Shown here: one piece after another, positions 50,601-62,457 of the stretch | Layout of the letters: each line of letters opens with the position of its first letter | How positions within the stretch are numbered: the first letter of the stretch is position 1 | NCBI GenBank assembly: GCA_010279815.1 | Contig: QEOQ01000207.1 | Coordinates: 900,490 to 964,489 of the forward strand | DNA length: 64,000 nucleotides | Direction: 5' to 3' | From: Brachionus plicatilis | Taxonomy: Eukaryota > Rotifera > Eurotatoria > Ploima > Brachionidae | The notes under the pieces: generated by a model | Databases searched by the model: none | Told to the model about the DNA's origin: nothing | What the model saw: only the letters and a program-made list of their open reading frames with translations | Program-made: the position numbers and the translations under genes

Positions 50601-51211
50601 ATAAAACCCTTAATATATCTAGAAATTTATTACAAAGCGATAATTTTTTAGGCAAGGATATGAATTCAACAATTAACTTGGACAAAACAAATATTTATTC
50701 GCCAAATGAATTTAATTTGAATGAATCAAATGCAAAAGTAGAGAGCAATGTTCCATTGGACAAGCTTAAATTTTTCAAGAGCTCGGCAAGTTTAGCCAAA
50801 AAGCAAACTGAGACCGAAGTTAGACGTGACTTGAACCGTTCGGAAAATTTATATGTAACAATAGAAGCTGTTAGGCCAAATTTGGAAACAAAAACAGAAG
50901 ATGGTAAATTGGAAATATACGAAGTGAATTTCGATGATAATTTTGCTTATCTCACCCCTTCATCCAAACCATCTAGTCCGTCAAAGAATCAGGATTATGA
51001 TATATATCATTCAATTAATGACTACGGAAATGATTGTCGTGAATTGTTAAAGGAACAGATGATTAAGTCTAGTCAATGTTTAAACGAAGAAATTTATTCA
51101 ATGCCGAATAACAAAGAGATAAAGTCAAACGAGGAACATTTAACTTGCAGCAACTCGGATAATTCTGTCATTAAACTGTTAAATCATGAAAATGATGAGA
51201 CACATGCTTAA
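47630..51211 (+). CDS. SUEL-lectin/CUB single-pass membrane protein (paralogue B)
   Basis: Exons 47630-48011, 49578-49976, 50027-50233, 50301-51211, about 632 aa. A signal peptide ('MMIQLGMLLLFLVIVHS') is followed by a SUEL-type lectin domain ('EYLCAETYAEIKCPNDSKIV' ... 'LACNGEQVCHLKM' ... 'ANCNFTSNYAKIFYSCIPS'). A CUB domain follows ('ICDNY ... GFIHSPYYPDYYLNNRNC' ... 'VNFVSDW' ... 'SPKGFLIYFE'), then a mucin-like Thr/Ser-rich stalk ('TTTTTSTTTTPVSTTSF'), a transmembrane helix ('IITLLIGIIGFLILTIFGLL') and a tail of about 280 aa with tyrosine motifs ('LYVTIEAV', 'FAYLTPSS', 'YDIYHSIND'). The intron immediately after the lectin domain's CIP is in the same phase and place as in paralogue A, showing common origin. 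Its 1.57-kb second intron is unusually long and contains an alternative exon candidate (49261). Confidence 0.85.
49261..49336 (+). other. Candidate alternative terminal exon of paralogue B
   Basis: A strong acceptor (TTTTGTTTCAG) is followed, in the frame set by exon 1, by 'NHKVDIKISDFIECQQPISY' and 'FPSFS' then TAA. Splicing to it would give a secreted lectin-only protein without CUB, membrane helix or tail. Sequence evidence only; no transcript known. Confidence 0.4.
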
Positions 51212-52109
51212 AGCTAATTTTTTTTATTTTTAAAATTTTTAAATGATATTTCAGATTAATTTGGTTAATTCAAATAACACAAAATTTTGTATAAAAAAAT
51301 TTAATTTTTTGAAACATAATTTTTTTTACTTAATTGTTTAATGATAATATTTCTTTTTTTTCCTTTTTGTTTTTTTGTATAAAAATACAAATTTTTAAAA
51401 TAAATTTTTTTCTACACAAATCAATTTTGTAAAATTTTCTTTAAAAAAGTCCGGAGGTTTATTTTAATTTACCTTTTTGAATGTAAAAAGCTAATTTTTT
51501 AAGTTAAACAGGAAGCAATAAAGGACCATTTTTAAGATATTTTGCTTAAAAATGCAATTTAGTAATCAATATTTTTGTTTAATTGTTCAAAATATTTTGA
51601 AGGCGTAAATATTATAAAAAAAGCTTCTTGAGTTAAGAAATTTATGAATTTAAATTTTGGTTTTCCAAAAAATTTAAGTACTTTTTTCAGACGTCATTAT
51701 ACCAATATTTTTATCATACAGGAAGAGCAAGTAAGGAATTTAAGATTTTTTTTCGAAAAATTCTAAATAAGAAGATTCAATACTTTTCTATTTTCAGATA
51801 ATTTAAAAATTGTTTTCTTTTTCTTTAATAAATATTATACGATGTTCTTAAAGAATTTTTTAAATCTCTACTTTGATAATTCAAATAAAATAGGCAATAA
51901 TTTAAAAATAAAAGTATTGATTTTTTTAAACTAAACTTTAGAAAAAAAAAGTTTTGTGTTTTCCGTCAAAACATTTTTTAAGAAAATTTTTTTAACAAGA
52001 AAAAGTTTTATTTTTTAATGTTATTTGAGGCTATAAAATAGCAAAAAATTGAAACATAATATATTTAAATTTATCCGTCTTTTAACTAAAGCTATTAATT
52101 TATTCAAAT

Positions 52110-52850
52110 TAAATAGCAGAAGGGTTGCCTCTGGCCACATAGAATGAATACAACCACCTACTATTTAAAAAAAATAAAAAAAAATACAGTTAAACAATGC
52201 TTTAAAAAATACGAACGATTTATAATCAAAAAATGTATTTTTATCATAATCTTTTTATCATTATATTTTTGATGTATTAGCAAACGAATATTTTATTACT
52301 TAAATATTTTAAAACAATATTGACTAATTGATCAAATTTTTTGAATTTAGCAAATTTCTATAATTTTTCTAAATTCTACCTTGAGATTGTGTCTAGTGCA
52401 AAATTGGCATTTCCCTCATGGGCAAAATTAGCAAAATGTTATTTTATAAACTCTCAATTTTTGAAATAGAAATTATTTCAATTAAAATTATTTAGAGTTC
52501 TTTTAATTAATAGTGTTGCTTGGTTACTCATGTTAAAATTAATAATTTGTTTAAATTTTTTAACCATAGGTTAATTTCCAACGTCTAAATTTTATTTCTA
52601 GTCAAAAAAGTTTAACAAAATTATATAATCTTACAGCAAGAGAAAAAAAAATCGAAACATTAGCTGCAATAGTTTTCTTGGAGCTTTGTTTTTATGCTAA
52701 AGTGAGGCAATATTTTTTCAATATGAATTTAGTTTCAAATTTAAATATTTTATAATTTAATTTTGTTTGGATTACAGGTTAGAAAATTCGTGGAAAAAGG
52801 ATTAATCAAGTTTTCTGTTACTAAGTAATGACGGGGTGACTGCAAACAAA
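52110..52850. other. Possible small spliced gene, strand unresolved
   Basis: Between paralogue B and the kinesin, short open pieces are bounded by splice consensus on both strands. Plus: 52639-52713 ('REKKIETLAAIVFLELCFYA') into a piece from 52788 ('VRKFVEKGLIKFSVTK' stop), phases compatible. Minus: 'SPRHYLVTENLINPFSTNFL', then a 28-nt piece, then 'RWLYSFYVARGNPSAI' stop, phases also compatible. At most one is real. No family recognised; the remainder of 51212-53396 shows nothing. Confidence 0.25.
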
Positions 52851-53396
52851 CAAATACTTGTTTTGACCATGATTGCTTTAAAAAAAAACTTAAGAATCCA
52901 ATTTGATTTTTGAGTGTTCTAGAAAGGTATCGTTCTAATCTTAAGGCTTTGAGATATTCAAAACCTATTCAATTAATTGTTGATTAGACTTTCCAAGTCG
53001 AGATTTTCGAAAATTTGACTTAGAGCTAACTCTAATATCCTTTATTTACTTACACTTTTAGGTTTTGAAAATTAGTTGGTCATCAACTAAATATAATATT
53101 CAAGAAATTTTCGAAAAAGGATATAAGACTTGTTTTAAACTAGTTAGTGCTACAGGTTTGTTTATTGATTTTGTAATCGGCTAACAAATTTAAACAACCT
53201 AATTATTTAAATTCTTTCAGATTTTTAAAATTTATAGCCATTCGTTGTTGAGTTTTATTATCAAAAAAAATTTTCTCCCTTCAAATTAATTTTTAGTATT
53301 TAAATAAGTTTACTAATTTATTTTATAATTTAAATATTTAGATTTGAAAGAATCAAAATTACAAAAAAGACAAAATTGTGAATAGTTTCCGCAAAA

Positions 53397-56300
53397 ATGT
53401 CCGGCGAATCTGTCAAAGTAGTCGTCAGGTGTCGTCCTATGAATCAAAGAGAGAAAGATCTAAAGTGTGAAGTAAGTAAATCAAATTTTTGTTATACAGA
53501 GTCTCATTATTTCTTCAATTATTTTTCAATTTTTTTATTTTTTTTAAATCTTTTTTAAATTGCTTATAAAATAATATTCGAACATTAGATAAATGTATTT
53601 AATTTTTATTACTTTTTAAGTTAAAATTCAAAATTCCTATTTTTAACCAAACTCTATTTGAACTTTTGAAAAAAAAAAGTTTTTTCAATTGTTGCTGAAT
53701 TTAATTTTTAAAAAATTTAACTTTGAAATTTTTTAAGAATATTGTAAAAATTAATTCTCCGCAAAACACTGCACAGCTGATTTGTCCAACTGAGCCAGAT
53801 CAACCACCTAAGTCATTTGCTTTCGACGGCGTATATGGAATCGATTCGAACACAGAGGCAATCTATAGTGATGTTGGTTTCCCGCTTGTTGAGAGTGTAA
53901 GACTTAATTATAATTATATTTTGCTTTAATTAAATTTTTTATCAGGTCTGTGAAGGCTATAATGGCACAGTATTTGCCTATGGACAAACTGGGTAAGTTT
54001 TGAGGCAGAATTTTGACTCCTTCGGCAAATTTTATTACTTTTCCTTTTAGTTGTGGAAAGTCTTTCACTATGCAAGGAAATGCGGCTCAAAAAGGAATGA
54101 TTCCCAGAGCCTTTGAAGTAAAAAAATAATTTAGATTTTTTTTGTTAATTTAAATTAAATTTTAATAAATAAAAGCATGTATTTGAAGCTGTTTCAACTG
54201 ATACATCAAAAAAATACTTAATAAGAGCTTCCTATTTAGAAATTTATAATGAAAACGTGAGAGATTTGTTGGGAAAAGACAATAAGTCTTCGTTGGATTT
54301 GCATGTAAGACAAGATTCAAGAACATAAAAATGATAAAAATTAACTAGTTTTTAGGAACATCCCGAAAAAGGTGTCTATGTGTCGAATTTATCGTGGCAT
54401 GAGTGTAAACAGGTTGTTGATTGTGATAAATTGATGGACAAGGGAAACAAAAATAGATCTGTAGGCTCTACACTAATGAATGCTGATTCATCCAGAAGTC
54501 ATTCTATTTTTACCATAAATGTTGAAATGTGCGAAAAAGACAATGAGGGCGAAGAGCACTACAGAGCTGGCAAATTGAATTTGGTCGATTTGGCGGGCAG
54601 TGAAAGACAGTCAAAAACAGGTGCTTCAGGCGATCGGCTTAAAGAAGCCACTAAAATAAATCTTTCGTTGTCGGCATTGGGAAATGTTATATCTGCACTT
54701 GTTGATGGAAAGTCAAAACATGTACCATATCGCGATTCCAAACTAACTCGTTTGTTGCAGGACTCTCTAGGAGGCAACACTAAGACTCTTATGATAGCTG
54801 CTTTATCTCCCGCGGCCGATAACTATGAAGAAACTCTAAGCACTTTGCGATATGCCAACAGAGCTAAAAACATCAAAAATAAGCCCAAGATTAACGAGGA
54901 TCCTAAAGATGCCATGCTCCGCGAGCTCCAAGAGGAAATAAAAATTTTAAAGCTTCAATTAGCCGGAAAAGAACCGATTCAAGCTGTTGTGGTAAATTTT
55001 TTTATTTTTAATTTTTAAAAAAATTTGGTCTATAGTGATAGGACCAAGTATGAATAATCTAATATATGTGACCAGAAATCGATCACCTATTTTTTTGTTT
55101 GGTCACATAATTTATTTAACATTTAACATATTTTTAATCTCTTTTAAAATAATTATTGAAGATTCAAACTTTTAAAAAAGTTAAATTTTATTTGATTATT
55201 CATTTTGAAGTAAATAAAAGTTTAAAAGTGCATTATCTTTTAATCAAAAAGAATAAAAATAACAAATCTTTCAAAATATTAAGTCAAAGCCAAAAGTGGA
55301 TATTTAAGTATGGATAAAATAAACAAGGAACTGTCAGATGTAAAATTAGGCAGCATTTAATATAATTTTTTTTTTGTATGAAAAGCAGGCAATTGAAAAA
55401 CCAAAATGATAAAAGAAATTTACTAACTTTGAATAATAAGATAAGCCCAGTCAAGTGTCCTGTATTCGATAATTACTATGAAAGATTTTTTTGGTCACTT
55501 AATATTTTTATTATTAAACTTTTGGTCGCATATCACCTCTTTGAAAATTAGGTGACCAGTCTTGATCACATATCTTAAGAGGTACTGGTCAGATAATATG
55601 TGACCAACTGGTCACATATTACTTTAGACGGAAAAAAAATTTAATTAATTTAATTTCAATTGTTTACTTAGACTAATAATTCAATGAGCTCAGAGCAAAT
55701 TGAAGCGGAGAAAGAAAAACTAAGGCAAGAATTCGAGAGTACTATACACGAACTACAAAATCAGTATGAAGAGGAAAAAATGAGCAAAGAGGCATTGATG
55801 AAAAAAATGGACACAATCAAAAATCAATATGATAATCAGATAAATTTGCTGGACGAGAGTGGTCCTAGCAAACTTAGGCCCGGAAAGCCAAAGTCAAGCA
55901 AAAATAAAAAACAAAAAAAAACACCCGAGAATGGAGAAGTAGCAGATTTGACCGACTCGAGCCAGAACATGTCCGAATCCAATGATCCAGAGCAAAGATT
56001 GCACAAACTTGAGGAAATGGTTGTTGGTGGCGAACAAGCCAATAATGAAGAGCTTAAAAAGAAACGCATCAAGAAAAAAAAGTATGCCGAGGAACGTAAA
56101 AAACTTTCGGAAACTTTAAAAAAAGGCGACGATGAAGAATTTATGCTCAGAGTGTACGACAGTGTGCAGGAAGAAGTTCAGTATAAGACAAAACTTCTGG
56201 AAAAAGAGAAAGAAAAAGCCAAATTTTTGCAAAATGAAGTGGACGATTTGCAGCGTGAATTTGAACGAGAGCGAGAGGAGTATTTGGACACGATAAGGAA

Positions 56301-56793
56301 ACAGGAAAAACAGATAAAACTATTGAGTAAATTGAATCAAAAAATCCAACCATTAATTCCAAATGACTGTAATTATTACAACATGGATAAAATACAGATG
56401 ATTGCCATTTGGAGCGAAGAGATTCAAGATTGGATATTGCCTGACTTGAAGCGCGAAAAGTTGTCCCTGCCTTCAATGACTTCGAACGAAAACGATTTGG
56501 ATATAACAAATGGTCAGCTTGAAATCTACGAGGATAATGGATATTCTCAAATACCACAACAGCAAGTTTTGCTTCAATCTCGGAAACAGGATTCTTTTAG
56601 TCAGTTTATGCCTTCGAGAGAGCCCGAAATAGACAGATATAGGCTAAAATTGGAAAATTCACAATATGATGGTTCAAATTACTTTAAAAATAGACGTCAG
56701 AGTGAACTATTGAGCCAGACACAAGACTTGAAAAGCAATGGTCGTTTGTCACCGATCAGCAGTTCGAAAAATGGAACGAGAAGATTTTACTAA
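53397..56793 (+). CDS. KIF17: KIF17/OSM-3-type homodimeric kinesin-2
   Basis: Plus-end microtubule motor for intraflagellar and ciliary/dendritic transport. Exons 53397-53471, 53738-53896, 53946-53992, 54051-54117, 54176-54304, 54356-54991, 55672-56793 give 744 aa. Motor: '[20 protein letters not shown]', P-loop '[13 protein letters not shown]' split by an intron, switch I '[11 protein letters not shown]', switch II '[15 protein letters not shown]', '[20 protein letters not shown]', neck entry '[20 protein letters not shown]'. The coiled-coil stalk and the KIF17-specific tail are present: '[20 protein letters not shown]', '[11 protein letters not shown]', '[17 protein letters not shown]', 'NYFKNRRQS'. 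These tail blocks separate it from heterotrimeric KIF3 motors. The gene is complete, with AATAAA near 56887. The 680-bp intron 6 is filled by a repeat element. Confidence 0.95.
55028..55630. mobile_element. GTGACC/GTGATC-rich element in kinesin intron 6
   Basis: The interval starts near GTCTATAGTGATAGGACCAA and ends near the complement of CGTCTAAAGTAATATGTGAC, with repeated TGGTCACATA, AGGTGACCAG and TGATCACATA words throughout. It resembles the repeats at 3265-3459 and 12305-13092. I could not confirm a target duplication. Confidence 0.5.
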
Positions 56794-59700
56794 AGTTAAT
56801 GTTTAAGTAAATAATAGGATCTAATAATTTTAAATTAAATTAAAATTGTATATTTTATTTTTCTGATGAGTTTTATTTTTAAAAGCAAATAAATTTTCCA
56901 ATTCGTTCTAGCCTTAAAAGCTTTTGGCTTAATTTATTTATTTTCAAATCGATGTTTAAATTAAACCGGTCTTTTTTCTGTTGTATTTTTACAATATTAA
57001 CCTTTTTAATAATAAAATTAAACCAAAATAAGTTGATGAACTCAAAGAACTATATTTATTTTATTTTTTGTTTTCTAGTTAAAACCAAAAATTTGACTAA
57101 AATTCTAGAAGCACCATGCTATTTTTACATCAATTAGAAACCGAGGATTTTTTTTTAAATTATTTAAATTTGCATTAAAAAATAAAGTAAATCTGTTTTA
57201 AATTTTCTGCTTCGTTGAATGTAAATTGCTGCTTCTAATTTCATTTGGAATTTTTTTAGATATTTAAAATTTTTTTGATTATTGGTTCTAACTAATTAAA
57301 GTAAATGAAAAAATCGTAGATAAACAGATTTTTTTTCAAAAGAATAATTTTTTTTTAAAGACTGACACAGTTTGATTCATTCATCAGGTGCAAAATTTTG
57401 TGAAAATATTTTATTTTTAGTTTCAGCATAAATGGTATAAAATCTGTGGCACATTCTTCTAATAAAAAATAAATCAGTGGTCAATATTTTTTATTGATTT
57501 TAGTTTTAAAAGCTTTAACTATACATGAAAGTAATTAATCTGAAAAGTAAAAGTAATTATTTGACTTAAGTTGTTTGTTTCTAGTAAACTTTAGTATTTA
57601 CATCATCGAATTAATAAAATTTAATTTAGCAGCTGGATTTTTTTGAAATCAGTCTTTGATTTTAAATCATTCAGTCGAAAAATGAGAATTTAAAAAAATG
57701 TTTACAGTTAAAAATTTGGAGCTTCAAATTCTGAAGAGATGCAATGGCAAGTGTCAATAAATGAACGAATTTAATATGTTTTTTCTTTTTCTAGAGTTTC
57801 GAAAGAATTTTCGAATTGATTTAATTCAAATACAACTAAAAATTCGGATGTTATCAAGATTCTCAATTCATGAGTAAATAGCAAATATTTTTTCTATAAA
57901 ATAATGAGCATTAATTAACTATTTTCACTAACTATTCACTAATTATTACCATTGAAAAAACTGTTTTGATCTTAAACTAACGATTCTTTAAAATTAAGTA
58001 ATGAGACATTAGAATTTTTATTTAGCTGAGAAAAATAAATTTAAAAAAAAAGTTTTTTTTTGATATTTTTTTTTATTTTTTAAAGACATAAATTTGGTAT
58101 GAAAAATGAAAATTTGATAGATTTCGGAACTTGGTTAAATATTAAAATAAGAGTTATATTCCTTATATTTAAGAAAAAAAGCTGCTGTTTGTAAATATAA
58201 AATCAATCAAATGAAAAGAATAAGCTTTAAAATTTTTATTTCTTTATGTAATTTATTTATTTAAAATAGGCTTTTTTCCATTATCTGGACTTATTGTATT
58301 TTTAAGGTCAAAATCTATGCTTTATTCATTCAAGGAAACTGTGTAATTGCAGAAGAAAGAATCGACTTTGAATATTTAAAAAAATAAGTTAATTCCTAAA
58401 TTATAAACCCATAAATTTTTTATATGTAACAATCCTTTTTAGATATTTTGCTCCAACGTTATTCTTTTTTGTGTATTTATATTCTTTAGAGAAATCTCAA
58501 TTAGAGGAAAAATAGTAAGTAAATAGAAAGAATTAAAAGCAAATTTTAATTTCATTTAGAAATGACAATTAAAATTTTTAAATACTCACTTCATATCATC
58601 AAAAAACGATAGTTTAGAAACTCAGCAACAACAAAAAAAACTGATAAACGCTTTTTATTTTTATATTAAATTAAAAAGCTATAAAAGTCAGATAAGTTTG
58701 GTATTTCTAAATTTAAAATTCACAATGCGAATTTGAATTTTTACGTTAACTTTTGTCTCCAACTCTAAGATATAAAGCTAACATCAAGCTAATTTCTACT
58801 GGAGTTATTACCATTGAAAAAATCTTAAAATAGTTTTTATGTCCAAAAAGTAAAGTTAATTTTAGAAAAAGAACTAAATTTGAACTTGGCATTATTTCTA
58901 AGAAAAAAAAGCACAATATCAAGGTTAGACAATAAGAATTTCACATGAATAAAAGTGGGAATTTTAAATAGAGCCTAGCTCATTTAGAAATTATAAAAAA
59001 TTCTTACAACATATTTTTTTTTAATAATTATCTATTTATTTTCTCAACCAGTTAAAACAAAAATGTTAAAACTAAAACTACCACATTTTTGACATTCATT
59101 ATGTTTCAAGCTGTAATAGATCGCATAATTATAATGAACAAAAAAGATATCAATTCAAAAAAAAGTGTTAAAAAAAATTTAAATCAAGTTGTAATATAAA
59201 AAATAAAATTTATTTTAAAATCAAAATAACGCTCAGTTTTTTATATTAATTAAATATTTATTCAAAATAATTGAATAAGTAAGATGGTAGATAAGCTAAC
59301 AATAAAAAAGAAAAAAATAAGAAATTTGATATCGATAAGCAAAGAACTGAAGGGATATTTAAAAAAAAAATATTTTAAAAAATTTACAAATTATCAATTA
59401 GATTAATTTTTGCATTTAAGGAATACTCGGAAGTTGGAAAACGTTCAATTCATTGATTTTTTTTTTCGTAGATAAATATTTCATAGATTTTTTTAAAGGG
59501 ATAAAATTTAGAAAAATAATTCATAAAATTTATCATTTTTTTCAGTATAAAAATCTCTCTTCATTATTCATAGGCAATATATTGAAAGAATATTAAAAAT
59601 TTTGTTTTAATCTACAAGAAATGAAAATTCTATTGAAAAAATTATTTCAAGAGTTAAAAGATAAAATTCATTTACTGACCAGATTTTTACCAAGATATGC

Positions 59701-60667
59701 AGTGCGAGATAGGAGAGAAGAAGGTAAAAAGGAGAAAAAAAAACATTTTTAGAAAATAATATTTTTGAAAAATTAAGCTTTGAATAATTTTACTAAAACT
59801 TTAGAAACAGCTAAATTTTATTTCAATAATTCATTTTTTTCTTAAATATTTTTCATCTTTTTATAAAAAGAAACAAAAATTACTTTTCAAATGTCATTTT
59901 AAATTTTTAATTTTTTTAATCATTTTTTTCTAAGAATCGCCAAGCCAAGCGTATTTTTTTTAAATAAATAATTGAAAGTTTTGATTCAATTTGAATTTAA
60001 ATTAATTTATTTTCTCTCAAAGTTTGTAACAAAATTTCTATGAAGAAAAAAACTATGAGCTCTTTGCTACGAAACATTTTTCTACCAGAATTTATTTTAT
60101 GAGTTTGTTTAATTTATAAAATAAATTCTTTTATTAGTTATGTATTGATACATCACCGGGAAGTTAAGTTAGTTGTGACTGTTTGATTTAAAAAAGAATG
60201 AATGATAAGGTTACTGAATTTGACAGTGACACAAAAATTGTCTTAATCTAAATTTTATCATAATTTATCTTTCGTTTAGTACAACAAAATTAAAAAAGAG
60301 CCAATTTTTAAATATTCAATTGAAGATACATTTAATTAGGTTTGCGTGTAAATTATTAAAGGATTAGCCTCTTAAATTTAGGCCACACTTAGGCTTTGTC
60401 CTCGGTCGGTACGAAACCTCGACTTTTCCAAATAGATTTAATTCTCAACAAATTGCCAATAGAGTCAATTTTAAAAAAAAAAAAGTTCAATATTTATTTT
60501 ACCTGGATTTGGAAAGATAATTCAGACATAAATTTGATTTTTAATTTCGTGCCTAAATAAATTTCCATTGCGCATACGTGTCATCTAACGACACCAACAA
60601 GTCATCAAATATTTTTTCCATTAGACAAATTAATTTGGTTCATGCATCGGATTCTAGTTGCGCATAA
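56794..60667. other. Intergenic region between KIF17 and the GalNAc-transferase
   Basis: About 3.9 kb of AT-rich DNA. After the kinesin poly(A) signal I see no protein-like frame or element. A slightly more balanced patch at 60370-60660 directly precedes the transferase ATG and may be its promoter/5' UTR. Confidence 0.5.
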
Positions 60668-61322
60668 ATGTTCCGTCGTAGATTAACAGCCAAAATTCTA
60701 ATCCTAGTTCCCATCGTTTGGATACTAGTCACATTTTTTGTGGGCATAAATGAACGCTCTCCCAGTCAATCGCAATCCGAGAAAGACAAGATGCAAAAAT
60801 TGGTCGATGAGAACAAAAATTTGATAGCTGAAGCGGCCAGACGTCACCAAGAGGAAAAAAAGCGCAAGCTGGAAGATGAAGATCTCAGGGATGACCACGA
60901 TCACCCGGAGGAGGAACGTCTGAAGGCCCAGAAGCAGCAGCAGGAGAAAGCAGGGCCGATACAGATTCAAGCGCCTGTTGAGCGCGATCCGAACGCACCG
61001 GGCGAGCTCGGCAAGCCAGTGCACATAGACAAAAACAAACTGAGCCCCGAGGAAAGAGTCAAATATGACGATGGATGGAAAAATAATGCATTTAATCAGT
61101 ATGCCAGCGATATGATCTCGATTCACCGCTCTTTGGCAGATATCAGGGACCCAGCATGCAAGGCTGTCAAATGGTACGATCCTTTACCAAGCACTTCGGT
61201 TATTATCATATTTCACAACGAAGCTTGGAGTGTGCTTTTGAGGACTATACATTCCGTTATTGATAGATCTGATGCAAATTTATTGAAGGAAATAATTGTT
61301 GTCGATGATTTTAGTGACTTTG
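60668..61322 (+). CDS. Polypeptide N-acetylgalactosaminyltransferase, exon 1 (partial)
   Basis: Golgi type II membrane enzyme starting mucin-type O-glycosylation (UDP-GalNAc to Ser/Thr of proteins). This exon encodes about 218 residues: a short cytoplasmic N-terminus, a membrane anchor ('AKILILVPIVWILVTFFVGI'), a long charged stem rich in Glu/Lys/Gln, the 'GELGKPVHI' block, 'WKNNAFNQYASDMISIHRSL' and the start of the GT-A fold ('TSVIIIFHNEAWSVLLRTIH', 'EIIVVDDFSD'). The match is closest to the GALNT1/13 and insect Pgant5 group by eye. The exon ends TTTG|GTAAGC at 61322/61323. The catalytic DxH, Gal/GalNAc and ricin-type lectin parts are not found in the rest of the window, so they must lie beyond 64000 or have been lost. 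Confidence 0.9.
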
Positions 61323-61347
61323 GTAAGCATTTAATTTTTTTTTTTTA

Positions 61348-61699
61348 GGCAATGTGAAATTTTAGTACAAAAATTACAGTACAAAAAAATAAAAGCTTTA
61401 TAATTTTTTTTCTGATTGTGCAAAAATGGTTCTGCAAAAAGGACAATATTGTACAAATTTGTAAAAAAGAATTCCAAGCTCTGCAAAAACTCTGCAATTT
61501 TCTGTAAAATGCACACCATCAAAAAATCCTTGATTAAACTATGCAATAAATTGCAGAGTTTTTGCAGAGCTTTGAATTCTTTTTTACAAATTTGTACAAT
61601 ATTGTACTTTTTGCAGAACCATTTTTGCACAATCAGAAAAAAAATTATAAAGCTTTTATTTTTTTGTACTGTAATTTTTGTACTAAAATTTCACATTCC
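61348..61699. mobile_element. Young foldback element at the GALNT intron 1 acceptor-like site
   Basis: Arms of about 150 bp (61348-61500 and 61548-61699) are reverse complements with about three mismatches, ending GGCAATGTGAAATTTTAGTA. The inner arm end CTCTGCAAAAACTCTGCAAT is shared with the 14918 element. Flanks tttttttta / cttttttta match at 8 of 9. It duplicates a polypyrimidine tract ending in TA, so both sides read as TTTTTTTAG acceptors. Confidence 0.85.
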
Positions 61700-61759
61700 C
61701 TTTTTTTAGATTATTTGAAATAATTCTATGGGTTATTAATTAAAAAAAAAGTCAAAGTT

Positions 61760-61830
61760 CAGAGTTGGCCAAAAGTCAAAGTCATTAAGTTTAGGTCAAG
61801 TCTTGACTTGGAAGTTTTTAGAGCCATTTT
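61760..61830. mobile_element. Partial hAT-like MITE
   Basis: Begins CAGAGTTGGCCAAAAGTCAA with the AAGTC words of the family, but the opposite end is missing before the next element at 61869. Confidence 0.5.
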
Positions 61831-61868
61831 TTTTGGTTTTTTGTTTTTTTTTTGTAAGAGAAATTGAT

Positions 61869-62457
61869 GGCAATGTAAATTTTGGTACAAAAATTAAAAA
61901 CAAAATATAAAAAATGCCAAAGCTTAAGTTCTGAAGGACCAAAACATTTTCTGTAAATTGTAGCAACTGGTACATCCTTTGTAAATCAGAAAATTTAAAA
62001 TTTAGCATATTATATTATATTAAAAATCAGAGTTGTTCAAAAGTCCCAAAAAAAAGTCCAAGTCCAGAATTTTTTTTTGAATTTAAGGCTTCATAACAAA
62101 AAATGTATATACTCTTGGGTTGTCTAATGCAATAGATTTGCCATAAATCAGAATTTTGTTGCAATTTTAGCATAAATTTCTTCTTCAGTATTCAAAATTT
62201 TAAAGCCTGAACTTGGACTTTTGAATGAAAATTAAAAAAAAAAATTAAAGTCTTTGGTCGGACTTTGGAAAAAAGAAAAAAAAATGTCAGGAATTGGACT
62301 TGACTTGAGACTTGTGACTTTTAGACAACTCTGTTAAAAATCCAACTCAACTTTAAGTGGCGGTACAGATGATGTATCAGTTGCTACAATTTACAGAACA
62401 TGTTTTAGTCGGTCCGGATTAAAGCCCTGGCGTTTTTTATATATTTTTTTTGTTTTT
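61869..62457. mobile_element. Foldback element split by a nested MITE
   Basis: The left arm 61869-61985 (GGCAATGTAAATTTTGGTAC ... TGTAGCAACTGGTACATCCT) and right arm about 62345-62457 (GATGTATCAGTTGCTACAAT ... CGTTTTTTATAT) match the arms of the 3460-3822 element in opposite orientation. The hAT-like MITE 62028-62333 is inserted between them. The extreme right end is missing where reverse-transcriptase sequence begins. Confidence 0.65.
62028..62333. mobile_element. 306-bp hAT-like MITE, exact 8-bp target duplication
   Basis: Ends CAGAGTTGTTCAAAAGTCCC and GTGACTTTTAGACAACTCTG. The flanks ttaaaaat occur on both sides (62020-62027 and 62334-62341). CAGAG-type ends and an 8-bp duplication are hallmarks of hAT transposons. 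It is nested in the split foldback element. Confidence 0.85.

Noticed and set aside
60725..61126. 133-codon reverse frame under GALNT exon 1
   Set aside because: Mirror of the charged stem region of the transferase; no independent support.
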